Assembly: GCA_963790415.1 (NCBI GenBank)
Contig: CAWBOK010000003.1
Location: 62,001 to 126,000, forward strand
Length of the DNA: 64,000 nt
From: JAJZQZ01 sp963790415
Lineage (GTDB): Bacteria; Actinomycetota; Thermoleophilia; RBG-16-64-13
Reading direction: 5' to 3'
In this document: piece by piece, positions 52,302-60,609 of the stretch
Position numbering within the stretch: position 1 is the stretch's first letter
Layout: each line of letters starts with the position of its first letter
Position numbers and translations under genes: made by a program
The notes under the pieces: generated by a model
What the model saw: the letters and a program-made list of their open reading frames with translations, nothing else
Database searches by the model: none
What the model was told of the DNA's origin: nothing

Positions 52302-53480
52302 CTACACGCTCTCATACTTCCCCACCAGCTCGGCGACCCGGTCGATGATCTCCTGAGGAGTGATCAGCGTGCCGTCGATCTTGCCCATGCTGACCACGGT
52401 GGTCCAGTTCTCGGCCATCTTGCGCACTTCCCGGGCGTACTGGCCCAGGTTCAGTTCCGGGATGAGCATGAACTCCACGCGACGGGCCACCTCCTGGATC
52501 AGCTCCACGGGCATCGGGAAGAGCGTGTACAGATGGAGCACTTCCACCGGTATGCCTTGGGCCTCAGCCACTTGAAGAGCCGCCCGGGCGCTCCGGGCAC
52601 ACGAGCCGTACGCCACGATACACACCCGGCCCTTCCCCTCGTTCTTCATGTCGTAGAGGCACAACTCGTCGCGGTGATGTATGACCTTGTCGTGCAATTC
52701 GCGCAGGAACTTCTCGCTCTTCTTCGGATCGTTGGTCGGGAACCCGGTCTCGTCGTGGATGAGCCCGGTCACGTGCGGGTGTCGCAGCGTGCCCAGCTCG
52801 TGGGGCGGATGCACTTCGCGCACGAGGTCAGGATGAATGTAGCTCTCGTTGAAGTCGAAGTCGCCGCTGGAGAGGCGGTAGCGGCCGGCGAGTTCCGGCG
52901 AGAAACTCTCGCGCATGTGGCCCACCACCTCGTCGGAGAGCAGGATGACCGGGGTGCGAAAGCGCTGAGCGAAGCGAACCGCTGCTATGGTCAGGCGGTA
53001 CATGTCGGCCACGTTGCTGGCCGCGAGCACGATGGCCGGATGGTCGCCGTGGGTGCCCCAGCGGGCCTGCATAACGTCCCCTTGGGAGGGCGTGGTCGGC
53101 CGGCCGGTGGAGGGGCCCATCCGCATGACGTCCACGATGACCACCGGCGCCTCCACCATGATGGCGTAGCCGATGGCCTCCTGCATGAGCGAGAACCCCG
53201 GGCCGGAGGTCGCGGTCATGCCCACCTCACCCGTGAGCGAACCCCCGATGCAGGCGCAGATGGACGCGATCTCGTCCTCCATCTGCAGGAACACTCCGCC
53301 TACCAGTGGCAACTCGCGGGCCATGGTCTCCATGATCTCGGAACTCGGCGTGATCGGATAGCCGGCAAAGAAGCGCACGCCCGCGTCGAGAGCTCCCAGC
53401 GCGCAGGCCCGATTGCCCTGCACGAGCAGACTGTCTTGGTCGATCTTCTCGCGCAGCAGATGGGTGTGCCAGAGCTCCAC
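52302..53480 (-). CDS. korA: 2-oxoacid:ferredoxin oxidoreductase alpha subunit
   Basis: 392 residues. GNRACALGALDAGVRFFAGY and PITPSSEIMETMARELP form the pyrimidine-binding domain, with MEDEIASICACIGGSLTGEV and TATSGPGFSLMQEAIGYAIM next. VDVMRMGPSTGRPTTPSQGD is the typical KorA segment. The C-terminal domain has VLHLYTLFPMPVELIQEVAR. GTG 53480 is the first start. No separate small ferredoxin (KorD) gene is adjacent, so electrons must leave to a ferredoxin coded elsewhere. Confidence 0.93.
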   Translation of the reverse strand: MELWHTHLLREKIDQDSLLVQGNRACALGALDAGVRFFAGYPITPSSEIMETMARELPLVGGVFLQMEDEIASICACIGGSLTGEVGMTATSGPGFSLMQEAIGYAIMVEAPVVIVDVMRMGPSTGRPTTPSQGDVMQARWGTHGDHPAIVLAASNVADMYRLTIAAVRFAQRFRTPVILLSDEVVGHMRESFSPELAGRYRLSSGDFDFNESYIHPDLVREVHPPHELGTLRHPHVTGLIHDETGFPTNDPKKSEKFLRELHDKVIHHRDELCLYDMKNEGKGRVCIVAYGSCARSARAALQVAEAQGIPVEVLHLYTLFPMPVELIQEVARRVEFMLIPELNLGQYAREVRKMAENWTTVVSMGKIDGTLITPQEIIDRVAELVGKYESV

Positions 53481-53533
53481 TATCGACAGCTTACCTCAGA
53501 TGGGCGCATGCGTGGCGTCGCCCCGGCGCTTCC

Positions 53534-54454
53534 TCATGACGCCGGTTCGACCGTGAACTTCTCGACCAGCCGAAGCGGACGGTAGGAGAGTTTCGCCTCG
53601 CGCAGCCCAGGCTGACCCAGGTCCTGCTCGCGGTTGAGATAGGGCACCGTCGGCCACGCATGCCGCGCGAACTCCCGATTGATGACCGTGAAGGCGCCGG
53701 GTATGGCTGGATTGGCCTTTTCGACGTGAACGACGGCGGTCTGGTCGTTCAGCATCTCGCCCAGAGAGAAGGCCTGTACCTCATGGTCGCGGACTATCAC
53801 ACCGCCGGTGAGCCCCAGGTCTTCGTGATGCACGACCGCCTCGTGGGTGGCCCGACGGTCGGCCTCGAGATCGGGGTCTTCGTCACACCCTCGCCGACAG
53901 CACCACGCGTCCAGAACGCTCAGGCAGGAATTCACGTGCTCCGGCTCGAGCGGTTCATAGACCACTGGATGCCCACGCTGAAAACGCTCGACGTGCCGCC
54001 TCTTCGCCGCGTAACTCCGGCCGCCGAGCCGAGCGAGGGCGTCGGTTCTGTAGACGTAATCGAACTGATCGCGATCGGTCGTCACCAGCACCGGCGGGAG
54101 GCCCTCATCGCACTCGGCCTCGATCTCGGCCACCAGTCGGCGATCGGCACGCTCTACCCGGGGGCGAAGGGCTCCTGAATCCGTTAGCCACCGAAGCAGC
54201 ATCCGCGTCACCGCCGCGCGGGAAGGCGGACCGATGGGCGGCAGAGCGAACCCTTCCGGTTCCCCCGGTCGGAAGACCACCAGCAACTGACGATCGTGCA
54301 GGCACCAACGCGGCTTGTAGTGGCCCCTCCACATGAACAAGTTGGTGAACGTCAGTTCGGAGGTGACGGGCCTGTAGTCCCGCAAACGCGACGTGATCTC
54401 GGCTCGATGTTCGAGTTCGAGGGGCGTGAAGTCGGGGAACTGGGGGTGCGTCAC
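53534..54454 (-). CDS. DUF2156 (phosphatidylglycerol lysyltransferase C-terminal-like) protein
   Basis: About 306 residues with a double GNAT-like fold. The N-terminus FPDFTPLELEHRAEITSRLR, then ELTFTNLFMWRGHYKPRWCL, is typical of the soluble DUF2156 branch. The second half has YAAKRRHVERFQRGHP, DHEVQAFSLGEMLNDQTAVV and INREFARHAWPTVPYLNREQ. The family includes aminoacyl-phosphatidylglycerol synthases, but this form lacks membrane helices. GTG 54454 has AGGA eight bases upstream. It ends 53 bp before korA and starts 10 bp after the zinc peptidase stop. Confidence 0.8.
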   Translation of the reverse strand: MTHPQFPDFTPLELEHRAEITSRLRDYRPVTSELTFTNLFMWRGHYKPRWCLHDRQLLVVFRPGEPEGFALPPIGPPSRAAVTRMLLRWLTDSGALRPRVERADRRLVAEIEAECDEGLPPVLVTTDRDQFDYVYRTDALARLGGRSYAAKRRHVERFQRGHPVVYEPLEPEHVNSCLSVLDAWCCRRGCDEDPDLEADRRATHEAVVHHEDLGLTGGVIVRDHEVQAFSLGEMLNDQTAVVHVEKANPAIPGAFTVINREFARHAWPTVPYLNREQDLGQPGLREAKLSYRPLRLVEKFTVEPAS

Positions 54455-54464
54455 GTGCACGTTC

Positions 54465-55316
54465 CTACAACGACGTGGCCTGGAACGTATCCCCCTGAGA
54501 CATATCGCCTGTGTCGAGGCCGCGGCGGAACCAGCGCGAGCGCTGCTCGGAGGTGCCGTGGGTGAATGAGTCCGGCACTGCGTAGCCCTGAGCCTCCATC
54601 TGCAGACGGTCGTCGCCGATGGCACTCGCCGCCTGAAGCGCTTCCTCGATGTCCCCCGGATCCAGCACCTGCAGATCCTGGCGTGCGTAGTGGGCCCACA
54701 TCCCGGCCAGAAAATCGGCCTGAAGCTCCATTCTTACCGACAAGTCGTTGACCTCGGCCTCACTGGCCCCCTTCTCGAGGGCCCTCACCTGGTCGCTGAT
54801 GCCGAGCAGGTCCTGTACGTGGTGACCGACCTCGTGGGCGATGACGTACGCTTGGGCGAAATCACCGGGGGCACCGAACTTCCTGCTCAGTTCGTCGAAG
54901 AAACTCAGGTCCAGGTAGACCTTCTGATCCGACGGGCAGTAGAAGGGGCCGGCCGCGGCGCCGGCCAAGCCGCAGGCCGACTCGACACTCCCCGAGAACA
55001 GTACGAGGGTGGTCGGCTGATAGGTCTTCCCCATCTGCTTGAACTGGGCAGCCCAGACGGCCTCGGTGTCGCCGAGCACGACCGAAGCGAACTCCTTGAG
55101 CGGCTCCTGCGCCGGGTCGATGGTCTGCTGAGTCGCGGCCCCGGGAGGAGAGGCGTTCTGCAGTTGGTCCAAGACAGTGCCCGGGTCCCCACCCAGAAGC
55201 AAAGCCAGCACCACGATGACGATGGTGCCGATCCCGCCGCCCACGACCAGGCCGCCCGGACGCACTCCTCGCCGGTCTTCAACGTTCGTGCTTTGCCGCC
55301 TGCCCACCCAGCGCAT
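54465..55316 (-). CDS. YpfJ-type neutral zinc metallopeptidase
   Basis: 283 residues. Residues ~23-43 are one membrane span (LVVGGGIGTIVIVVLALLLG). The peptidase core has YCPSDQKVYLDLSFFDELSR, YVIAHEVGHHVQDLLGISDQ with the HExGH zinc motif, and ELQADFLAGMWAHYARQD with the downstream Glu/Asp ligand. AVPDSFTHGTSEQRSRWFRR is the usual family end. It faces outside the membrane. Substrate unknown. Confidence 0.9.
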   Translation of the reverse strand: MRWVGRRQSTNVEDRRGVRPGGLVVGGGIGTIVIVVLALLLGGDPGTVLDQLQNASPPGAATQQTIDPAQEPLKEFASVVLGDTEAVWAAQFKQMGKTYQPTTLVLFSGSVESACGLAGAAAGPFYCPSDQKVYLDLSFFDELSRKFGAPGDFAQAYVIAHEVGHHVQDLLGISDQVRALEKGASEAEVNDLSVRMELQADFLAGMWAHYARQDLQVLDPGDIEEALQAASAIGDDRLQMEAQGYAVPDSFTHGTSEQRSRWFRRGLDTGDMSQGDTFQATSL

Positions 55317-55381
55317 GGCCCGCCTCGCTCTCCCTGTCTCGCTCTGCGCAGCATCGCAAAGCCCCGCGCGTGAATTCTAGC

Positions 55382-55540
55382 AGGCTGTTGAAAAGTGACG
55401 CTTCGCCATCAGGGCGCGCTGGGCAAGCGTGAGACAAGGACGCAGGGAGCGCTCGTAGCAGCGCTACGTGCGCGACTGAGGACGCCGTATCGCGCCGGTC
55501 AGTGCGTTCTGGTGGCCAAGGCTTCGATTTTCAACAGCCT
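55382..55540. repeat. 159-bp foldback repeat (MITE-like), copy 2
   Basis: Ends are AGGCTGTTGAAAA (55382-55394) and TTTTCAACAGCCT (55528-55540), a perfect inverted repeat. Compared with copy 1 at 9248 the same base pair has changed on both arms (G-C to A-T), which preserves pairing. Length is identical. CTAG and TTAG lie one base outside the two ends. It follows the SDR stop codon by one base. Confidence 0.85.
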
Positions 55541-55541
55541 C

Positions 55542-56330
55542 TTAGTGGATGCTCAGCCCCCCGTCGGCGCCGATGACGTACCCCGTGGTGTAGGATGCGT
55601 CGGCGGAAGCCAGCCACGCGAAGATACCGGCCACCTCTTCAGGCTGGGCCCAGTAGCCCAGCGGGATGCGCTCCAGATACTTGTCCTTGAACTTGGGGTC
55701 GTTGACGATGGTGTTGGTCATCTTGGTCTCGGCCCCCGGCGCGACGCAGTTGGCGGTGATGCGGTAGCGCCCCAACTCTCGCGCGCACGACTTGGTCAGG
55801 GCCACGATGCCACCCTTAGCCGCCGCGTAGTTCACCTGGCCGATGGTGCCCGCCAGGCCGGCGACCGAGGTCACCGTGACGATGCGTCCATACTCCTGCG
55901 CTTTCATCTGCTCGACCACGGCCCGGATGGCGTAGAAGGTGCCATTCAGGTGCACGTTGATGACCGCGTGCCAGTCCTCGATGCTCATCTTGTGCACCAT
56001 GGCCGGACGGGTGAACCCGGCGAGCGTGGTAAGAATATCGATGCGCCCGTACGCTTCCATCGTCGCAGCCGCCAGTGCCTGCACGGCATCCCAATCGCCT
56101 ACGTCGGTGGGGACCACCACGGCTTCGCCACCGACCGCTTCGATGGCGGCTTTCGTCTCTTCCAGCGGCTCGCGGCGACGGGCGGCTAGAGCTACCCTGG
56201 CGCCTTCCTGCCCGTACCGCACAGCAACGGCTCGTCCGATGCCCTCGCCCGCCCCGGTCACGATAGCGACTCTGCCCGCCAGGCGTCCCGACACCGGCAC
56301 CGCTCCGACAGCTCTTGCGTCACTCATCAC
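55542..56330 (-). CDS. Short-chain dehydrogenase/reductase 1
   Basis: 262 residues, classical SDR. VAIVTGAGEGIGRAVAVRYG (cofactor site TGxxxGxG), VTSVAGLAGTIGQVNYAAAK with the catalytic Ser and YxxxK, and NCVAPGAETKMTNTIV are clear. GYVIGADGGLSIH is the usual C-terminus. It resembles 3-hydroxyacyl-CoA or 3-oxoacyl reductases. Its start overlaps the gamma-carbonic-anhydrase stop by 4 bp (ATGA), making it the third gene of an operon with the BadH-like SDR. Confidence 0.88.
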   Translation of the reverse strand: MMSDARAVGAVPVSGRLAGRVAIVTGAGEGIGRAVAVRYGQEGARVALAARRREPLEETKAAIEAVGGEAVVVPTDVGDWDAVQALAAATMEAYGRIDILTTLAGFTRPAMVHKMSIEDWHAVINVHLNGTFYAIRAVVEQMKAQEYGRIVTVTSVAGLAGTIGQVNYAAAKGGIVALTKSCARELGRYRITANCVAPGAETKMTNTIVNDPKFKDKYLERIPLGYWAQPEEVAGIFAWLASADASYTTGYVIGADGGLSIH

Positions 56331-57052
56331 GTCTCCCTCTCTCCCTCGTCGCTCCGCCCCGCCTGCCGGCGCGGGCGGTCCGCTTCATCCTTTTCGACAT
56401 CCCTGTCGACACGGCCTCCACCCAGCCATGGCCTGCCGCGCCAGCCAAGCTCCTCGGCGAGGGCGTCCAGTTCCGCGTCGATCCACGGCTTCCACGGTCC
56501 GCCCTGTTCGTCCGCGTGACACCCCTCGAGGGGCACCTCGGCCAACGTCTCCCGCGTGCGTGCCGCCAGATGTTGGTACCAGCGTGTGCCCACACGCTTG
56601 AAGGCGGCCAGATCGGGCTTCACGTCACCCACGATCCTCCCCGGCACGCCCACGATCAACTTGCCTGCGGGTACTACCAGACCCGAGGGTACCACGCAGC
56701 CGGAGCCGACCACGCAGCTCTCTCCCAGCACTACCCCGTCGAGCACGACCGCGTTCATGCCCACCAGCACGTTCCGACCCACGTGAGCGTTGTGGATGAT
56801 ACATCCGTGGCCCAGATGGGCGTCGTCCTCCAAGACCACCTCGCCGTCCGGAGCCCCGTGCACCGTGCAACAATCCTGCACGTTAGCCCCGGCTCCCACC
56901 CTGATGGCGCCGAAGTCGCCTCGAAGACTGGCGAAGGGGGCGATGTAGCAGTCCGGACCCACCTCCACCCGCCCGATGAGAGACGCAAAGGGATGGACGT
57001 AGGCCGACGGATGCACACGGGGACGATTGCCCCCTACCTCGTAGCAGGCCAC
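56327..57052 (-). CDS. Gamma-carbonic anhydrase family (PaaY-like) hexapeptide protein
   Basis: 241 residues with a left-handed beta-helix: VHPSAYVHPFASLIGRVEVG, FASLRGDFGAIRVGAGANVQ, VHGAPDGEVVLEDDAHLGHG and HNAHVGRNVLVGMNAVVLDG. His residues in TVHG, LGHG and IIHNAH correspond to the metal site. PaaY-like members are thioesterases guarding aromatic CoA pathways; others are carbonic anhydrases. The last ~70 residues are charged and less conserved. It lies between two SDR genes, which favours an acyl-CoA-linked role. Confidence 0.82.
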   Translation of the reverse strand: MACYEVGGNRPRVHPSAYVHPFASLIGRVEVGPDCYIAPFASLRGDFGAIRVGAGANVQDCCTVHGAPDGEVVLEDDAHLGHGCIIHNAHVGRNVLVGMNAVVLDGVVLGESCVVGSGCVVPSGLVVPAGKLIVGVPGRIVGDVKPDLAAFKRVGTRWYQHLAARTRETLAEVPLEGCHADEQGGPWKPWIDAELDALAEELGWRGRPWLGGGRVDRDVEKDEADRPRRQAGRSDEGERET

Positions 57053-57056
57053 GCTG

Positions 57057-57830
57057 CTAGCCGACCATGTTGGCTCCGCCGTTGACCGAGATCACTTGAC
57101 CGGTGATATACGTGTTGGAGCTGCTGGCAAGGAACGCCACCAACTCCGCGGGTTCGCTCGGATCGCCCATGCGGCGCATGGGAATGCCTTTGACGATGGC
57201 GTCCATGACCTTCTGGTCGAGACCAGCCACCAGAGGCGTGTCGGTGAGACCCGGAGCCACCGCGTTCACCAGCACCTTGTAGCGCACGCACTCGCGCGCC
57301 AGCGCCTTTGTGAAACCGATGATGGAGGCTTTGCAGGCCGAGTAGCACACCTCGCCCATGGAACCCACGCGCCCGGTGTCGGAGGCCATGTTCACGATAC
57401 GGCCGCCCTCTCCCTGCTCGACCAAGGCTTCCAGCGCCGCGCGGGCGAAGTTCATCTGACCCTTGAGGTTGATGTCGATGACCTTGTCCCAGTGAGAGGT
57501 GTCGTTCTCCAGGAAGAACTCCACGCGGTCCCAGCCGGCGTTGTTCACCAGGATATCGAGCCGGCCGAACCGCTCGCGGGCCGCGGCCACGGTCGCGCGG
57601 GCGTCGGCGATACTGGTTACGTCAGCCCGGATGCCCATCGCGGCACCACCGGCGGCCTCGATGGCCGCGGCCGTCGCTGCCGCTCCGGGTTCGTCGATGT
57701 CGGCCGCCACCACTTTTGCGCCCAGCGCGCCCATTCGCATGGCGATGGCCTTTCCGATGCCGCTCGCCGCCCCGGTGACGATGGTCACTCTACCTTCGAG
57801 GTCCATGGCCTTACTCGTCGGATCGATCAT
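57057..57830 (-). CDS. Short-chain dehydrogenase 2, BadH-like (2-hydroxycyclohexanecarbonyl-CoA dehydrogenase-like)
   Basis: 257 residues, classical SDR: VTIVTGAASGIGKAIAMRMG, ILVNNAGWDRVEFFLENDTS, MASDTGRVGSMGEVCYSACK (catalytic Ser, Tyr, Lys) and VAPGLTDTPLVAGLDQKVMD. The NNAGWD and RVGSxGE..YS.CK segments resemble BadH-type enzymes of alicyclic acid degradation. If so, it would oxidise a 2-hydroxyacyl-ring CoA to the 2-oxo form. ATG 57830 has AAGGAG seven bases upstream. It is the first gene of a three-gene operon with an operator-like repeat upstream. Confidence 0.75.
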   Translation of the reverse strand: MIDPTSKAMDLEGRVTIVTGAASGIGKAIAMRMGALGAKVVAADIDEPGAAATAAAIEAAGGAAMGIRADVTSIADARATVAAARERFGRLDILVNNAGWDRVEFFLENDTSHWDKVIDINLKGQMNFARAALEALVEQGEGGRIVNMASDTGRVGSMGEVCYSACKASIIGFTKALARECVRYKVLVNAVAPGLTDTPLVAGLDQKVMDAIVKGIPMRRMGDPSEPAELVAFLASSSNTYITGQVISVNGGANMVG

Positions 57831-57853
57831 GCTCTCGCTCCTTGGCGATAATT

Positions 57854-57871
57854 GGTCGGTCGGTCAGTCAA
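57854..57871. promoter_or_regulatory. GGTC-repeat operator candidate upstream of the BadH-like operon
   Basis: The plus strand reads GGTCGGTCGGTCAGTCAA at 57854-57871, about 24 bp upstream of the operon start, giving TTGACTGACC on the coding strand. The GGTCGGTC core recurs 25 bp upstream of the TetR start at 35003. This style of repeat is typical of TetR operators in acyl-CoA pathways. Otherwise 57833-57946 shows nothing clear. Confidence 0.45.
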
Positions 57872-57946
57872 ACTGCGATTCATGCTAGACCCTGTGGGGC
57901 CCCCTGTCAACCGATGGCCCGTGCCCAGCACGGCGCCCGTTCACGC

Positions 57947-60142
57947 CTACGGCCGACCGGCCAACACCCTCTCCAAGCGATAGAGCATCTCGGCAACCTG
58001 GCCGCGCGTGGCGGGTTTCCAGGGATCGAAGAAGGTGGCGCCGCGACCGTTCGTGATGCCCATCTCCCACACCGACGAGACCTCGTACACCGCATACGCG
58101 GGAAGGTCGTAGAAGGGCTCGGCGATACCCAAAGGGGGCAGGTCGAGTTTGTCTCCGCCTGCTCGGGCAAGCATCTGGGCCAACTGAACGCGCGTGACCG
58201 GCCGGTCGGGTCCGAACACCACCGTGCCGCCGGGTCCGGACTCACTCCCACGCACGATGTCTCGGCCGGCGGCTGCCTCCACATAGACGAAAGGATAGCC
58301 GTCGGCGGCCGGCACGTCGGCGAACGTCGGAGGCAGGCCCGCCCCCTGATCCGGCGGCTGGATACCCAGCGCCAGTACGACCATCTTGGCGAACTGGGCG
58401 CGGGTGACCGGCCGCTCGGGCCCGAAGGCGCCACTCGTGAAGCCGGAAACGATGCCCTGCGCGAACAGGACGCCTATCGCCCGGGCATTGGGATGGTCCG
58501 AAGGCACATCGGGGAAGCCCGGCCCGGGCTCGGGAGTAGGGGGAGGGACGGTGCCGGGAGCGCGAGCGCAGACCCACGCTGGGTTCGACCAGTTTCCGGC
58601 AGCGTCGCGCACAAAGACCGTGTAGTAGGCCACCGTCGCCGCGGGGTCCGCGACCCAGGGAGGCTCGGGATCCTCGACGGGCAGGAGCTCGGTCGAACCC
58701 GCAGCCGGCACATCGGACACCAGCTCGCCCTCGTCGGGAGTGCGGGCGGGCCGGGTCGCGGTACGCCGTATCCGCACGCCGGCCCGGTCTTCGTCCGCGA
58801 ACACGGAGACGAGAAGCCGCACGGGCCCTTTCGCCTCAGCCGAGACCTCCGCCGTCACCGCCAGGGCCTGTCGAGGCGCGGTCACGTCACCGGGAAGGGT
58901 GATCTGACCCCGGGCCGCCGCCACGCTACGCGCCGCATCGATGCGGCCGGCGCCGGTCTGGTCATCGCGTCCGGGAGCGCCCACATCGACCGCCCCCGCC
59001 TCCAGCAGTCGCTGCACCTCGGCGGGGGTCAAGCCGGGGGCGAAGGAGAGCAGCAATGCAGCCACCCCGGCCACATGAGCAGTCGAGAACGAGGTGCCCG
59101 TGAACGTGCGATAGTCCAGCCCCGGGATCCCTCTGTAGGGAAGGTCGGGAGCCAGGATCGAGGCCCCCGGCGCCCCGACATCCACCTCGGGACCGGTGTT
59201 CGAAAGCTCGAGATGAGCATCAGAGCGGTCGACGGCGCCCACAGCTATGACTTCGGGATAGGCCGCCGGGTAGCGTACCGCTACCCCGGGGCCGTCGTTG
59301 CCTACGGCGGCGACGACCACCACCCCGTTGTCCCGCGCGTAGAGCACGGCCGCCCTCATGGCCTCGGAAGGCGACCGGCCACCCAAGCTCACGTTGATCA
59401 CGTCGGCGCCCTGGTCGACCGCCCAGGCGATTCCCTGCGCCGCGTCTTGATCCGTGCCGAGGCCGAACTCGTCGAGGACGGCCACGGGCAGGATCCGCAC
59501 CCGCTGCGCCACGCCGGCCGTCCCCAGGTGATCGTGAACGTTCGCCGCGATGATGCCGGCCATCGCAGTGCCGTGACCGTTGCGGTCGGCTGTGTCTTCC
59601 TGGGAGCGCCCCGCCACGAAGCTCCGACCCGGCACCACCCTACCTTCGAGGTCGGCGTGCGGTCCGACGCCGGAATCCACCACCGCCACGACGACCTCGG
59701 CGCTGCCCGGACTCGTCTCCCAGGCCCGGGCCACCTGCATCATGTTCAGGGCGTATTGCTCCCAGAAACGAGGATCGTTGGGGGTCCCCAGCGCGCGCAC
59801 GGTGTGGGGAGCTTCTACCCAGGCCACGCCTGCGAGGCCCCGAAGTTCGTCCGCCAAGTGACCGGCGCCGCCGAGACCCGCGCGAACGCGGAAGACCCCC
59901 GCCCTGGATAGAGGCTCTTCGCTCACCAGCCCGATCCGGCGTATGGCTGCAAGGACGGCGGGGGCATCGGCTCCGTCGGCCATACCGACCGTCAGGTCGG
60001 TGCTGCCGGACCCGGCGGACGAGTGCCGCCCGACGGTGCCGGCCACGGGGTCGGCGACACGCGCATGCGCGACGCCCGGAGCAACGACCACCAGCATCGC
60101 AAGGAGCATGCCCGCAAGGAGCGAGACGACTGCGGTACGCAT
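57947..60142 (-). CDS. Secreted S8 subtilisin-like protease with C-terminal SLH domains
   Basis: 731 residues. Residues 1-27 are a signal peptide. An inhibitor-like prodomain (~45-115) precedes the S8 domain with Asp156 (VVAVVDSGVGPHADLEGR), His190 (DRNGHGTAMAGIIAANVHD) and Ser351 (FTGTSFSTAHVAGVAALLLS); the Asn of the oxyanion hole is in AAVGNDGPG. A beta-sandwich follows (~430-540), then three SLH repeats (GFPDVPSDHPNARAIGVLFA; SGAFGPERPVTRAQFAKMVV; FGPDRPVTRVQLAQMLARAG) to the end. It would be wall-anchored outside the cell. It follows the TadE-like gene by 23 bp. Confidence 0.92.
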   Translation of the reverse strand: MRTAVVSLLAGMLLAMLVVVAPGVAHARVADPVAGTVGRHSSAGSGSTDLTVGMADGADAPAVLAAIRRIGLVSEEPLSRAGVFRVRAGLGGAGHLADELRGLAGVAWVEAPHTVRALGTPNDPRFWEQYALNMMQVARAWETSPGSAEVVVAVVDSGVGPHADLEGRVVPGRSFVAGRSQEDTADRNGHGTAMAGIIAANVHDHLGTAGVAQRVRILPVAVLDEFGLGTDQDAAQGIAWAVDQGADVINVSLGGRSPSEAMRAAVLYARDNGVVVVAAVGNDGPGVAVRYPAAYPEVIAVGAVDRSDAHLELSNTGPEVDVGAPGASILAPDLPYRGIPGLDYRTFTGTSFSTAHVAGVAALLLSFAPGLTPAEVQRLLEAGAVDVGAPGRDDQTGAGRIDAARSVAAARGQITLPGDVTAPRQALAVTAEVSAEAKGPVRLLVSVFADEDRAGVRIRRTATRPARTPDEGELVSDVPAAGSTELLPVEDPEPPWVADPAATVAYYTVFVRDAAGNWSNPAWVCARAPGTVPPPTPEPGPGFPDVPSDHPNARAIGVLFAQGIVSGFTSGAFGPERPVTRAQFAKMVVLALGIQPPDQGAGLPPTFADVPAADGYPFVYVEAAAGRDIVRGSESGPGGTVVFGPDRPVTRVQLAQMLARAGGDKLDLPPLGIAEPFYDLPAYAVYEVSSVWEMGITNGRGATFFDPWKPATRGQVAEMLYRLERVLAGRP

Positions 60143-60165
60143 GTTCGGGGCCGGCCGGGGAGAAC

Positions 60166-60525
60166 TCAGAACTGCACGGTGGCGGAGCCCCGCTGGTCGA
60201 TGAACCTGTTCAGCACCGGGATGTATTTGAACACGTAGGTGTCCGCACCCACGAGTACGGTGGCCGCATACCAACGATTGCGAACGTCGCCCTTGTGAAA
60301 CTCCAAGCTCAGCAACTCACCGTCCTTGTTCTTGACATAGTTCTCAGCTTCGGCGCGCGCGGAACTCTGGTTGCCGTTCGTGGCCACGTACCGGATGGAC
60401 GCCTGCTCCGCGGCCGTGCGGGCCAGCTCCCGCGAGGACTGATACGCCACGAACATGGAGGCACCATCGAGGATGACGATCACGAGGATGATCATGGCCA
60501 ACACCGTTGTCAAGATACTCTTCAT
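60166..60525 (-). CDS. TadE-like single-span protein
   Basis: 119 residues. The N-terminus MKSILTTVLAMIILVIVILD is one membrane helix, followed by QSSRELARTAAEQASIRYVA, which resembles TadE/TadG pseudopilin-like proteins. The rest is a small external domain. No tad secretion genes are nearby. It lies between the DUF6049-like gene and the SLH protease on the same strand. Confidence 0.55.
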   Translation of the reverse strand: MKSILTTVLAMIILVIVILDGASMFVAYQSSRELARTAAEQASIRYVATNGNQSSARAEAENYVKNKDGELLSLEFHKGDVRNRWYAATVLVGADTYVFKYIPVLNRFIDQRGSATVQF

Positions 60526-60609
60526 GGCTGCTCCAACGACTGTCGTATCAGGAGGTCACGCCACTGCCGGTCGGGGACGACCTCTCCTATCGAGCGGTAC
60601 CCCGGTGGG

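Noticed and set aside
51372..53585. 737-codon plus-strand open frame
   Set aside because: Antisense shadow of korA and korB, which have full catalytic motifs on the minus strand.
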